Shown here in pieces: positions 1 through 8,809 of a stretch of DNA of 64,000 bases. The first letter of the stretch is position 1; every line of letters begins with the position of its first letter. The notes beneath the pieces were generated by a model that did no database searches, was not told the DNA's origin, and worked only from the letters and a program-made list of their open reading frames with translations. Where the stretch lies: the NCBI RefSeq assembly GCF_001421885.1, contig NZ_LMLH01000023.1, positions 334,201 to 398,200 of the forward strand. The letters are read 5' to 3'. The DNA comes from Pseudomonas sp. Leaf48 (GTDB taxonomy: Bacteria > Pseudomonadota > Gammaproteobacteria > Pseudomonadales > Pseudomonadaceae). The position numbers and the translations under genes are program-made.

Positions 1-564
1 TTCAGTGACCTGGATGCGTCTATCGATTCGCGCGTTGACGACCACGAGCAGGGTGTGGAGGCCAAAGACTTCACGGGTTTTCACCGCATCGAGTACTCGC
101 TGTTCTCGCAAAAGAGCACCCAGGGCCTGGATGGATTGGCGGATGGCCTGAGCAAGGACATCCTGGATCTGCAGTCGCGCGTCGCCGGCCTGACCTTCCC
201 GCCGGAGAAAGTCGTGGGCGGTGCCGCCGCTTTGCTTGAAGAAGTGGCGGCCACCAAGATCTCTGGCGAAGAAGATCGCTACAGCCACACCGACCTCTAC
301 GATTTCCAGGGCAACATCGACGGCGCGAAGAAAATCGTCGACCTGTTCCGTGCGCAGATCGAGCAGCAGGACCCGGCGTTTGTGGCCAAGGTCGACAAGA
401 ACTTCGCCACCGTGGACAAGATCCTGGCCAGGTACAAAACCCAGGACGGCGGTTTCGAAACCTACGACAAAGTGAAGGACAACGACCGCAAGGCTCTGGT
501 GGGGCCGGTCAATACGCTGGCTGAGGATTTGTCGACGTTGCGTGGCAAGCTGGGGCTGAACTGA
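1..564 (+). CDS. efeO: EfeO, periplasmic iron-uptake protein (C-terminal part, cut by window edge)
   Basis: The reading frame is open from base 1, so this is the 3' part of a longer gene (187 codons visible before TGA). The protein resembles the C-terminal M75/imelysin domain of E. coli EfeO: the GFHRIE segment carries the HxxE motif, and the stretch around ISGEEDRYSHTDLYDF is nearly the same as in EfeO. EfeO is the periplasmic component of the EfeUOB iron transporter. The N-terminal cupredoxin domain and signal peptide would lie outside the window. No efeB follows on the same strand, so efeO is the last gene of its transcription unit here. A different M75 lipoprotein is less likely given the closeness to EfeO. 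Confidence 0.9.
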   Translation, partial: FSDLDASIDSRVDDHEQGVEAKDFTGFHRIEYSLFSQKSTQGLDGLADGLSKDILDLQSRVAGLTFPPEKVVGGAAALLEEVAATKISGEEDRYSHTDLYDFQGNIDGAKKIVDLFRAQIEQQDPAFVAKVDKNFATVDKILARYKTQDGGFETYDKVKDNDRKALVGPVNTLAEDLSTLRGKLGLN

Positions 565-583
565 AGCTTCTAGCGCCTGCAGG

Positions 584-669
584 GCCTCATCGCTGGCAAG
601 CCAGCTCCCACAGGGGGGTTGTAGTCGTACGCAGATTTACTGTGGGAGCTAGCCTGCTGGCGATGAGGC
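584..669. repeat. REPIN (inverted pair of REP arms), copy 1 of a tandem pair
   Basis: The left arm GCCTCATCGCTGGCAAGCCA... (584-612) is answered by an inverted arm ending in CTGGCGATGAGGC (641-669). The spacer contains GTAGTCGTACGCAGATTTAC, which recurs 118 bp downstream. It lies between the convergent efeO and pssA. Confidence 0.85.
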
Positions 670-703
670 CGGCACACCCGACATCACTGGCGACTGACAC
701 GCC

Positions 704-785
704 GCCATCGCCGGCAGGCCAGCTCCCACAGGGGATTTGTAGTCGTACGCAGATTTACTGTAGGAGCCGGCTTGCTGGCGATGGC
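704..785. repeat. REPIN, copy 2 of the tandem pair
   Basis: The arms GCCATCGCCGGCAGGCCAGC... (704-730) and TGTAGGAGCCGGCTTGCTGG... (759-785) flank the same spacer as the preceding element, so the whole unit was duplicated with a 118-bp period. A further partial arm (ATCGCTGGCAAGTC) is at about 801-814, just before the pssA stop. Confidence 0.85.
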
Positions 786-822
786 GTTTGTGAAATGACC
801 ATCGCTGGCAAGTCAGAACCCA

Positions 823-2166
823 TTACAGGATGCGGTAGAGCAACCGCTCGATGCGCACCCGGCTGACGCGCTTGAGGAACTTGGCCACGCCTTCCGGATA
901 TTCGGCGAGGGTTTGCAGATCCTGGAAGCGCTCGATGCGCCGGGTGTGCTGGAAGATTTCCGCCAGTTCCTTGCTGCGCGGCGCCTGCAGTTCACTTTTC
1001 GGATCATCGATCAACAAGGCGTTTTCCAGATCGAGACGGAACGCCCGCGGATTGAGGTTGTTGCCGGTCAGCAAGGTGTAGCGCTGGTCGACCCACATAC
1101 CTTTTAGGTGATAGGTGTTGTCGCCATCACGCCACAGGTGCAAGTTCAACTGGCCGCTGTCGATGTTGCGTTGATGCCGTTTGGCGAACCGACGCAGACT
1201 GATTTCGTACAAGTATGGCAGCGCCGAGATGACCTTGAACGGCTCGCTCGGCGGAATGTAGAAGTCGTTGGCGGTCTTGTCGCCAACCACGATGTCAATC
1301 TTCACGCCTCGCGCCAGCGCCCGGTTGATTTCCCGGGTCACGGCCAATGGCAGGTTGAAATACGGCGTGCAGATGGTCAATTGATCCCGGGCGCCGGCAA
1401 TCAATTCGCCAATGACCCGGCTCAACGGGTTGTTCTTGCCAACCCCGAGCAACGGGCTGACCGACAGCCCCGCCTTGTCCGTGGTGCCTGCAGTGGTGTC
1501 GTACGCGGCGTGTTTGAGGCGGCTGCGCAGGTCGCCGATATCGTTGCGCAGACTGCGGGTGGTCGGCAGGTTCGGCAGGTCGAGGCGATGCACGGCCTTG
1601 GAAGCGACCAGACCGTGCTGCACCAGGTGGTGCATCGAATCGGCCAGGTCGCGGTTGTGCAGCAAGTGATAACGGTCGTAACGGTACTTGTCGAACTTGT
1701 GCAGATAGACGTTGTTCAGACTCGCGCCGCTATAAATAACGCAGTCATCGATCACGAAGCCCTTGAGGTGCAATACGCCGAACAGCTCGCGGGTTTGTAT
1801 CGGCACGCCGTACACCGGCACTACGCTTGCGTGGGTGCGGGTCATTTCCTGATACCAGGCGGAGTTGCCTGGCTGCTTGCCGGCACCGATCAGGCCGCGC
1901 TGGGCGCGCAACCAGTCAACGGCCACCACCACGTCCAGTTCAGGACGCGCCAGTTTGGCCGCGTGCAGGGCATCGAGAATTTCCTGGCCGGCCTCGTCCT
2001 GTTGCAGGTACAGGGCAACGATATAGATGCGCCGGGTTGCACTGGCGATCTTTTCCAGCAGGCAACGACGGAATTCGGCTGCGCCGCAAAGGATGCTGAC
2101 GCTATCGGCGGTCAGCGGAAAACTGCGCAGTTTTGGCAGCAGAGAGCGTTTGAAAAGCGACGGCAT
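823..2166 (-). CDS. pssA: Phosphatidylserine synthase PssA (PLD superfamily)
   Basis: This 447-aa protein aligns along its whole length with E. coli PssA (451 aa), which makes phosphatidylserine from CDP-diacylglycerol and L-serine, the first committed step to phosphatidylethanolamine. Both phospholipase-D-type HxK motifs are present: HLKGFVIDD with SGASLNNVYLHK, and HLKGMWVD with TGNNLNPRAFRLDLEN. There is no signal peptide or membrane segment, as expected for this ribosome- and membrane-associated enzyme. The frame stays open upstream to 2352, but that stretch is translated REP sequence, so the start is set at MPSLFKRSLLPKL (2166). Many Pseudomonas also carry a membrane-embedded type I enzyme elsewhere, so this may not be the only synthase. 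Confidence 0.93.
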   Translation of the reverse strand: MPSLFKRSLLPKLRSFPLTADSVSILCGAAEFRRCLLEKIASATRRIYIVALYLQQDEAGQEILDALHAAKLARPELDVVVAVDWLRAQRGLIGAGKQPGNSAWYQEMTRTHASVVPVYGVPIQTRELFGVLHLKGFVIDDCVIYSGASLNNVYLHKFDKYRYDRYHLLHNRDLADSMHHLVQHGLVASKAVHRLDLPNLPTTRSLRNDIGDLRSRLKHAAYDTTAGTTDKAGLSVSPLLGVGKNNPLSRVIGELIAGARDQLTICTPYFNLPLAVTREINRALARGVKIDIVVGDKTANDFYIPPSEPFKVISALPYLYEISLRRFAKRHQRNIDSGQLNLHLWRDGDNTYHLKGMWVDQRYTLLTGNNLNPRAFRLDLENALLIDDPKSELQAPRSKELAEIFQHTRRIERFQDLQTLAEYPEGVAKFLKRVSRVRIERLLYRIL

Positions 2167-2251
2167 AGGGCTCGCAATGGGTCGAATCCGAAGAACCCGA
2201 GAGCTTACACCATCGACGGGGTCGGGTCTTGTCACTGTCTGTGAAGCCGCT

Positions 2252-2316
2252 TTCGCGAGCAAGCCCGCTCCCACCTTTGAATCACATTTCCCTGTGGGAG
2301 CGGGCTTGCTCGCGAA
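2252..2316. repeat. REPIN, GTGGGAGCGGGCTTGCTCGCGA type
   Basis: Inverted arms TTCGCGAGCAAGCCCGCTCC... (2252-2274) and TGTGGGAGCGGGCTTGCTCG... (2293-2316) lie in the divergent pssA/TSUP intergenic region. Confidence 0.9.
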
Positions 2317-2358
2317 GGGGCCGTCAGATTCAACAGCAACGTTGACTGACACATTGCT

Positions 2359-2382
2359 TTCGCGAGCAAGCCCGCTCCCACA
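2359..2382. repeat. Single REP arm
   Basis: A third copy of TTCGCGAGCAAGCCCGCTCC..., oriented like the left arm of the preceding REPIN and without a partner. Confidence 0.85.
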
Positions 2383-2461
2383 TTGGTTTTGTGATGTTCA
2401 GGTGGGTAATATGTCACCCCTTCCCCGCAGCCTTCATGCTCCCGCCGAATAAGCCGATCCC

Positions 2462-3241
2462 ATGCCTTTCGAACTCAGCGTTGACCTCTCTACCCTGGCC
2501 ATTCTGGCCCTTGTCGCTTTTGTTGCCGGTTTCATCGATGCCATTGCCGGTGGCGGTGGTCTGTTGACCACCCCGGCGTTGCTCACCGCCGGCCTGCCGC
2601 CGCACCTGGTGCTGGGCACTAACAAGCTCAGTTCGACCTTCGGCTCGGCGGTTGCCAGTTTCACCTTCTACCGTCGCAAGCTGTTCCACCCCGGACAATG
2701 GGTGCACGCCATCGTCGGCACTCTGGTCGGCGCGCTGACCGGTGCCGTGGTCGCCCATTACCTGCCGGCGGAATGGCTGAACAAGATGCTGCCGGTGATC
2801 GTGTTTGCCTGTGGCGTCTATCTGCTGTTTGGCGGCACGCCGAAAGCGCCGCTCGACAGCGAGGCACCCATCAAGAAGAAATGGCAATCGACCCAGGGCT
2901 TCAGCCTGGGTTTCTATGATGGCGTGGCCGGCCCCGGTACAGGGGCGTTCTGGACGGTCAGCAGCCTGCTGCTCTACCCCATCGACCTGGTGAAGGCCAG
3001 CGGCGTGGCGCGCAGCATGAACTTCGTCAGCAACGCGGCGGCGCTGTCGGTGTTCATTTTTTCCGGTCAGGTGGACTGGGTCATCGGCCTGTGCATGGGT
3101 TCGTCCTTGATGGTCGGCGCCTTCTTCGGCGCGCGCACCGCCATCAGTGGCGGTGCCAAATTCATTCGTCCGGTGTTCATTACCGTGGTGCTGGGCCTGA
3201 CCGTACGGCTAGCCTGGCAACACTGGTTCAGCGTGACCTAA
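2462..3241 (+). CDS. TSUP (TauE/SafE, YfcA-like) membrane permease
   Basis: A 259-aa hydrophobic protein with about eight membrane segments. The N-terminal half carries the family signature [15 protein letters not shown] followed by [12 protein letters not shown], and the second half repeats it as [15 protein letters not shown]. This two-fold arrangement matches E. coli YfcA. Members of the family export or import sulfur-containing or organic anions; the substrate cannot be read from the sequence. No strong ribosome-binding site precedes the ATG. The 3' end overlaps the 3' end of the convergent nudC by 33 bp. Confidence 0.88.
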   Translation: MPFELSVDLSTLAILALVAFVAGFIDAIAGGGGLLTTPALLTAGLPPHLVLGTNKLSSTFGSAVASFTFYRRKLFHPGQWVHAIVGTLVGALTGAVVAHYLPAEWLNKMLPVIVFACGVYLLFGGTPKAPLDSEAPIKKKWQSTQGFSLGFYDGVAGPGTGAFWTVSSLLLYPIDLVKASGVARSMNFVSNAAALSVFIFSGQVDWVIGLCMGSSLMVGAFFGARTAISGGAKFIRPVFITVVLGLTVRLAWQHWFSVT

Positions 3242-4039
3242 ACGTCGCGCCACATAGACGTCGATCAGGTAGCGGGCAATCGAGCGTGACGCCGGCAACG
3301 GCGGCAGCTCGTGCACGTTGAACCACTGGGCGTCTTCGATTTCGTCTTCCTGGCACTTGATCTCGCCCCCGGCGTATTCGGCATGAAAACCGAGCATCAT
3401 CGAATGCGGGAACGGCCAGCACTGGCTGCCCATGTACTGGATGTTCCTGACCTCGATGCTCACCTCTTCGCGAACCTCGCGAATCAGGCAATCCTCGGCC
3501 GACTCGCCCGGCTCGGCAAAGCCTGCCAGGGTGCTGTAGACACCTGGAACGAAGCGCGGCGAGCGCCCCAGCAGGATCTCGTCGCCACGGGTCACCAGCA
3601 CGATCATGCTCGGTGAGATTCGCGGATAATAGCGCAGATCACAGGGCTGGCAATACATCGCCCGTTCACGCACTACCTGGTGAGTCGCCTGCCCGCAGTT
3701 GCCACAGAAGCGGTGCTCGCGGGCCCAGGTGCCAATCTGTGCGGCGTAACCGAGCACCTTGTAGAGCGTGGGATCGCCTTCGAGCATGAATGCCCGCAAG
3801 CCCTTCCAGTTGCAGCCCGGCACTTCACTGTGACTGCGCAGCTCCAGCAGATAGACCGGCTCGCCATCCAGATGACCGATGCCATGTTCGGCGATGATCG
3901 ACAGATCCTGGCGCTTGAGCCATTCCCGGGGAAACAGCGCGCCGTTGTCATCGAACAGAAAGCCTTCGGGACTGCGCGCCACGGCCCAGCCACCAGGTTG
4001 ATCGGTATCCAGTACTGCAGTGGTCCAGCGAGAAATCAT
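3209..4039 (-). CDS. nudC: NudC, NAD(H) pyrophosphatase / RNA deNADding Nudix hydrolase
   Basis: A 276-aa NudC-type hydrolase. In order it has an N-terminal domain, a zinc site with four cysteines (C112, C115, C130, C133), and a complete Nudix box from G173 through E179 to REVREE at 187-192. NudC splits NAD(H) to NMN(H) and AMP and removes NAD caps from RNA 5' ends. The NADH-specificity motif downstream of the Nudix box reads SQCWPFPHS (205-213), with Cys where E. coli has Pro. It starts 6 bp after the stop of the crotonase gene, so the two are probably co-transcribed. Confidence 0.95.
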   Translation of the reverse strand: MISRWTTAVLDTDQPGGWAVARSPEGFLFDDNGALFPREWLKRQDLSIIAEHGIGHLDGEPVYLLELRSHSEVPGCNWKGLRAFMLEGDPTLYKVLGYAAQIGTWAREHRFCGNCGQATHQVVRERAMYCQPCDLRYYPRISPSMIVLVTRGDEILLGRSPRFVPGVYSTLAGFAEPGESAEDCLIREVREEVSIEVRNIQYMGSQCWPFPHSMMLGFHAEYAGGEIKCQEDEIEDAQWFNVHELPPLPASRSIARYLIDVYVARRLGHAEPVLPG

Positions 4040-4045
4040 TTTTCA

Positions 4046-4858
4046 TCAATCCAGAAATTCAGGTTTCTGTTTGCTCATATGGGCGGCCATGGCCACGCGC
4101 AGATCGGTCGATTGCAACATGGCGGCGTTCCAGGTGGCGACGTATTCGAGGCCGTCATCGATGCGATGGTCGCGCATGTAGCTGATCATCTCTTTGGTGC
4201 CGGTGACAGCAATCGGCGACTTGCCGGCGATTTCGCGGGCAATGCCCATCACGCCGTCAAGCAGGCTGGCGCTGTCGCTGTACACGCGATTGACCAGGCC
4301 CATGCCCCGCGCTTCATCGGCGCCGAAGGTGCGACCAGTGTAAGCCAGCTCACGCAGCATGCCGTCACCGATGATCCTGGGCAAGCGTTGCAGCGTGCCA
4401 ACGTCGGCGGCCATGCCGATGTCAATTTCCTTGATCGAGAACTGGGCGTCTTCGGCGGCGTAACGCATGTCGCACGCGGCAATCAGGTCGATGGCGCCGC
4501 CCAGGCAATATCCCTGGATCGCCGCAAGCACCGGTTTGCGGCAGTTATCGACCGCATTGAACGACGCTTGCAGGTTGAGGATCTTGCGCCGCAGCAGGCG
4601 TGCATTGCGGCCCACGTCCTTGCCCAGTTCATTGGCCACGCCGGCCAGCATCATCAGGTCTATGCCCGACGAGAAGTGTTTGCCGGCACCGCTCAGCACC
4701 ACGACACGCACTTCATCGGTGTCATCGATCCACTGGAATATGTCGACGATCTCGCTCCAGAACGCCGCGTTCATCGAATTGATCTTCTCCGGACGATTGA
4801 TCTGCACATGGGCGATTTTTTCGACCAATTCGACGTTGAACGCGCTGTATTGAGACAT
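4046..4858 (-). CDS. Crotonase-family protein, delta(3,5)-delta(2,4)-dienoyl-CoA isomerase-like
   Basis: A 270-aa enoyl-CoA hydratase/isomerase superfamily protein. It resembles mammalian ECH1 more than a hydratase. The three acidic residues used by dienoyl-CoA isomerase have counterparts: Asp in GGAID (D124), Glu in IKEIDIG (E144) and Asp in AADVGTLQRLP (D152). ECH1 moves double bonds in 3,5-dienoyl-CoA, an auxiliary step in beta-oxidation of odd-position unsaturated fatty acids. A clear AAAGGA precedes the ATG. It is followed 6 bp later by nudC. The substrate is inferred from homology. Confidence 0.85.
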   Translation of the reverse strand: MSQYSAFNVELVEKIAHVQINRPEKINSMNAAFWSEIVDIFQWIDDTDEVRVVVLSGAGKHFSSGIDLMMLAGVANELGKDVGRNARLLRRKILNLQASFNAVDNCRKPVLAAIQGYCLGGAIDLIAACDMRYAAEDAQFSIKEIDIGMAADVGTLQRLPRIIGDGMLRELAYTGRTFGADEARGMGLVNRVYSDSASLLDGVMGIAREIAGKSPIAVTGTKEMISYMRDHRIDDGLEYVATWNAAMLQSTDLRVAMAAHMSKQKPEFLD

Positions 4859-5416
4859 GCCTGTGATCCTTTAGCGGGCAAAAAAGAGGACAGAACTATA
4901 ACAAGGCACCAAGGTGGGGAGTAAGGCAGTGGTTCGGCCAAATGCGGGACTCGCCTATCGCGCACCACAACGGTGCGCACGCTTTCAAGCCCTCGCACAT
5001 TCATATGACCGAATGGTTAAATTTTGAGGCATAAACGCATAAAAACATGCCCTTCGTCGGTGCGCTTGCCTCTCTATCAGGCACGTCCGTGCCGCTTTAA
5101 ACCGATTGTCGAACAATTTTGCCATCGAGCCTGTACCGCTCTAACTTCTGGCCTAGACTCATTTTCTCGAGATGAAACCGGTCGGTCACAAACTGGAAAA
5201 ATAGTCGCGAAACTTTTACCTATACCGGTCGGTCATCTGACAAGAAGGTGCGTTGCGACTGGTGCAATCTTTGCAACGGCTCATTCACACATCCTGCTTC
5301 AGCGCATTGGGCAGCGCTTGCTCACTGATGCGCGGCGCGTTTGCGCCCGGCCACGGGATTGGCCATGGAACACCGTTTGCCAGACCTAGAACTAGATCAC
5401 AACACGGGAGATTCAT
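4859..5416. other. 558-bp intergenic region upstream of glgA
   Basis: It separates the divergent crotonase and glgA genes. No convincing coding sequence was seen; a 121-codon open frame (5024-5389) has no ribosome-binding site and no recognisable family. It holds the promoter region of the glgA operon and two exact copies of ACCGGTCGGTCA (separate entry). Confidence 0.6.
5177..5235. promoter_or_regulatory. Two exact 12-bp direct repeats, possible operator pair for the glgA operon
   Basis: ACCGGTCGGTCA occurs at 5177-5188 and again at 5224-5235, 47 bp apart and about 180-240 bp upstream of the glgA start. ACCGGTCGGT looks like the recognition sequences of some TetR-family repressors. No such regulator is encoded next to it, so the role is inferred. 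Confidence 0.35.
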
Positions 5417-7000
5417 ATGATCAGTACGGCTTTGGAATTAAAGGGAGAGCGTGCTCATCAGGTCGGCGAAACGAGCGCCTTGACTGTCGCCACCAGTCAA
5501 CCTGTCAACGTGCCAGGCTCCAAGACGCTGACGCCAGTGGTCAACCAGAATCCCAACCGCAAGAAAGTGCTGTTTGTCACTTCGGAGATCGCTGACCTGG
5601 TGAAAACCGGCGGCCTGGGCGACGTGTCTGCAGCGCTGCCCCGTGCCATGGCCCATCTGCATGATGTGCGGGTGCTGATTCCAGGCTATCCGCAAGTGCT
5701 CAACAGTGAAAACCCGATTCACATCGTCGGCGAACTCGGTGGGCACGCCGCTGTGCCCGCGTGCAAGATCGGGCGCATGGACATGCCCGACGGTCTGGTC
5801 ATTTACGTACTGATCTGCCCCGAGCTTTATGAGCGCGAAGGCTCGCCCTACGGTGCCAACAACGGTCGTGACTGGCCGGACAATCATATTCGCTTCGCCC
5901 GCCTGGGCCTTGCTGCTGCCGACATGGCCGCCAATCTTGCACAAATCCACTGGTGCCCGGACCTGGTGCACGCCCATGACTGGCCGGCGGGGCTGGCGCC
6001 CGCCTACATGCACTGGCGAGGGCAGCGGACCCCGACACTGTTCACCATCCATAACCTGGCGTACCAGGGCGTGACCAGTCTTGGCTCATGCCCTGAGCTG
6101 GGCATCCCCCATCATGCGCTCCAGCAGGAAGGCATGGAGTTCTACGGCAAGATGTCGTTCCTCAAGGCCGGCATGGCCTATGCGAGCCACATCACCACGG
6201 TCAGTGCGACCTACGCCCAGGAAATCACCACTCCGGACTTCGGCTGCGGCCTGGACGGCTTTCTGGCCTCCAAGACTCAGCAAGGCCTGCTCAGCGGCAT
6301 CCCCAACGGCATCGATGAAAGCTGGGATTCGGCCACCGACCCCCATCTGTTCTGCCCGTTCAAAATCGGCGAATGGGAAGGCAAGGCAGTCAATGCCGCC
6401 CACGTACGTGAACTGTTCGGCCTGGACGCCTGCGAGGGCCCACTGTTCGCCGTGGTCTCGCGCCTGGTCTACCAAAAGGGCCTGGACCTGACCGAAGCGG
6501 TCTCTGAATACATCGTCAAATCCGGGGGCCAGATCGCGATCATCGGTCGGGGCGAACCGGAAGAAGAACAGGCCATGCGTGAACTGGCCGTGCGTTTCCC
6601 CGGGCAGATCGGCGTACGCATCGGCTTTAACGAAACCGATGCCCGACGCATGTTTGCCGGCAGCGATTTCCTGCTGATGCCTTCGCGCTACGAGCCTTGC
6701 GGCCTGAGCCAGATGTACGCCCAGCGCTTCGGTTCGCTGCCAGTGGCACGCAACACCGGCGGGCTGGCCGACACCATTGAAAACGGCGTGACCGGTTTCC
6801 TCTTTGACGAGTCGACGGTGCAGAGCTACCAGGAAGCCGTGAGCCGTGCATTCAAGGTGTTCGCCTTCCCCGACCTGCTCAACGCCATGCGTTGCCGGGC
6901 CATGGCCGCGCCGTTCAACTGGTGCAAGGCGGTCGAGCCCTACGCCGAACTTTATGAACAACTGGTGGCTAAAGCCCTGGGTAAATCGGGCAAACAGTAA
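5417..7000 (+). CDS. glgA: GlgA, glycogen synthase (GT5)
   Basis: A 527-aa GT5 glycosyltransferase that adds glucose from a nucleotide sugar to alpha-1,4-glucan. The glucosyl-donor motif KTGGLGD is at residues 63-69, and the C-terminal half has the retaining-GT-B segment PSRYEPCGLSQMYA followed by ARNTGGLADT. The start has a GGGAG ribosome-binding site. About 48 residues precede the conserved core, more than in E. coli GlgA, and they are polar and low in complexity. It is the first gene of an operon with treZ 12 bp downstream. No glgC for ADP-glucose synthesis is in the window, so the donor in vivo is not evident. Confidence 0.95.
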   Translation: MISTALELKGERAHQVGETSALTVATSQPVNVPGSKTLTPVVNQNPNRKKVLFVTSEIADLVKTGGLGDVSAALPRAMAHLHDVRVLIPGYPQVLNSENPIHIVGELGGHAAVPACKIGRMDMPDGLVIYVLICPELYEREGSPYGANNGRDWPDNHIRFARLGLAAADMAANLAQIHWCPDLVHAHDWPAGLAPAYMHWRGQRTPTLFTIHNLAYQGVTSLGSCPELGIPHHALQQEGMEFYGKMSFLKAGMAYASHITTVSATYAQEITTPDFGCGLDGFLASKTQQGLLSGIPNGIDESWDSATDPHLFCPFKIGEWEGKAVNAAHVRELFGLDACEGPLFAVVSRLVYQKGLDLTEAVSEYIVKSGGQIAIIGRGEPEEEQAMRELAVRFPGQIGVRIGFNETDARRMFAGSDFLLMPSRYEPCGLSQMYAQRFGSLPVARNTGGLADTIENGVTGFLFDESTVQSYQEAVSRAFKVFAFPDLLNAMRCRAMAAPFNWCKAVEPYAELYEQLVAKALGKSGKQ

Positions 7001-7012
7001 GGGACTTTTTAG

Positions 7013-8809
7013 ATGCCGTTACGGAGCTTTGAGACCTGGCCCCACGGCGCACTCATGCTGGACGATCAGCACACGCAATTTGCGTTGTGGGCGCCAGATG
7101 CGTTCTACGTCAGCGTCGAACTGGAAAATGGACGATCCGTGGCACTGCTGCCTCAGGACGATGGCTGGTTTGTCAGCGACGTCCGATGCCCGGCAGGCAT
7201 GCGCTACCGCTACTGCATCGACGGCGAACTGGAGGTCCCAGATCCGGCCTCCCGCGCCCAGGCCGGCGGTATCGACCAGCCCAGTATCGTCGTCGATCCA
7301 TTGGCTTATCAGTGGCGCCACAGCGGGTGGTATGGACGGCCCTGGCACGAAGCGGTGATCTACGAACTGCATGTGGGGGCGCTCGGTGGCTTCAGCGCGG
7401 TCGAGCAGCATTTGGCGCATCTGGTAGACCTGGGTATTACCGCGATCGAACTGATGCCGGTGGCGCAATTCCCCGGCGACCGCAACTGGGGCTATGACGG
7501 CGTCCTGGCCTTCGCGCCCCAGGCGTCTTATGGTTCTCCAGAACAGCTCAAGCATTTGATCGATACTGCCCACGGCTACGGCCTGGCGGTGATTCTCGAC
7601 GTGGTCTACAACCACTTCGGGCCCGACGGCAATTACCTGCACCATTACGCCAAGGGCTTCTTCCGCGAAGACCGGCACACACCTTGGGGCGCGGCTATCG
7701 ACTTGCGCCGCCGCGAGGTGCGCAACTTCTTTATCGAAAACGCCTTGATGTGGGTATTGGAATACCGCTTCGACGGCTTGCGCCTGGACGCGGTTCACGC
7801 CATAGAAGACCCGGACTTCCTCCAGGAACTGGCCGGACGGGTGCGCCGGCAGATCGCGCCGCAGCGGCATGTGTGGCTGATGGTGGAAAACGAACACAAC
7901 CAGGCCAGCCTGCTCGAGCAAGGCTATGACGCCCAGTGGAACGACGACGGCCACAACGCCCTGCACGTGCTGCTGACCGGCGAAACCGACGCTTACTATG
8001 CCGATTATGCGCAAAACCCAACCGAACAACTGGCGCGCTGCCTGAATCAGGGCTTCGTGTTCCAGGGCCATATCAACCGCCACGGCGTCGCCCGCGGCGA
8101 GCCCAGCGGGCACTTGCCGCCGAGCGCCTTTATCCTGTTTCTGCAAAACCATGATCAGATTGGCAACCGCGCCTTTGGCGAGCGCCTGCATCAGTTGGCG
8201 CACCCGCAAGCGTTGCGGGCAGCCACCGCGCTGCTGATGTTGGCGCCGATGATTCCCTTGATGTTCATGGGCGACGAGTTCGCAGCCGAGCAGCCCTTCC
8301 TGTTTTTTACCAGCCACCACGGTGAACTGGCGCAGTTGGTACGCGATGGTCGGCGCAACGAGTTCGCCGCATTCAGCGCCTTTGCCGACCCGCAGCGGCG
8401 TGAGCAGATTCCCGACCCTAACGCCCAGGCAACCTTTGAAGCATCACGCCCTGGGCTGCCGGCGACCGGCCATGGGCCGATGCACGAACTGTATCGCCAG
8501 TTGTTGCAGCTGCGCCATCGCCACATCGTCCCGCGCTTGCCGGGTGCACAGGCGCTGCAATCCGCCGTATTGGGCCCGGGCGCCGTCAGCGCAACCTGGC
8601 GACTGGGCGATGGCAGTCAGTTGCGAATTGACCTGAACCTCAGCGAGAAGGCCGTGGTCCACTCCCCACAGGCCGGTGCCGAGCTACTCTTCGAAGAGCC
8701 GCCGCAATCGGCCGGTCTGCTTGATCAGGGCACCCTTGCTGCGTATTGCGCGATCGTCAGCCTGACGATCGCAGCCCCTTTGCTACCCCCGGATGGAGAG
8801 CGCCCATGA
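7013..8809 (+). CDS. treZ: TreZ, malto-oligosyltrehalose trehalohydrolase (GH13)
   Basis: A 598-aa GH13 enzyme that releases trehalose from the maltooligosyltrehalose made by TreY. It has an N-terminal beta-sandwich, then the barrel with ILDVVYNHFGPDGNYL and three catalytic acids: D259 in GLRLDAVHA, E292 in WLMVENEH and D381 in LQNHDQIGN. The GYDGV and NHFGPDGNYL segments separate it from GlgB. Its TGA overlaps the ATG of malQ (ATGA), which indicates translational coupling. Confidence 0.95.
   Translation: MPLRSFETWPHGALMLDDQHTQFALWAPDAFYVSVELENGRSVALLPQDDGWFVSDVRCPAGMRYRYCIDGELEVPDPASRAQAGGIDQPSIVVDPLAYQWRHSGWYGRPWHEAVIYELHVGALGGFSAVEQHLAHLVDLGITAIELMPVAQFPGDRNWGYDGVLAFAPQASYGSPEQLKHLIDTAHGYGLAVILDVVYNHFGPDGNYLHHYAKGFFREDRHTPWGAAIDLRRREVRNFFIENALMWVLEYRFDGLRLDAVHAIEDPDFLQELAGRVRRQIAPQRHVWLMVENEHNQASLLEQGYDAQWNDDGHNALHVLLTGETDAYYADYAQNPTEQLARCLNQGFVFQGHINRHGVARGEPSGHLPPSAFILFLQNHDQIGNRAFGERLHQLAHPQALRAATALLMLAPMIPLMFMGDEFAAEQPFLFFTSHHGELAQLVRDGRRNEFAAFSAFADPQRREQIPDPNAQATFEASRPGLPATGHGPMHELYRQLLQLRHRHIVPRLPGAQALQSAVLGPGAVSATWRLGDGSQLRIDLNLSEKAVVHSPQAGAELLFEEPPQSAGLLDQGTLAAYCAIVSLTIAAPLLPPDGERP

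Noticed and set aside
2167..2352. 62-residue upstream extension of pssA
   Set aside because: It consists of translated REP arms (KVGAGLLAKA); E. coli PssA length supports the start at 2166.
5024..5389. 121-codon open frame upstream of glgA
   Set aside because: No ribosome-binding site, Cys/Arg-rich composition unlike the neighbours, and it overlaps the presumed promoter and the 12-bp repeats.
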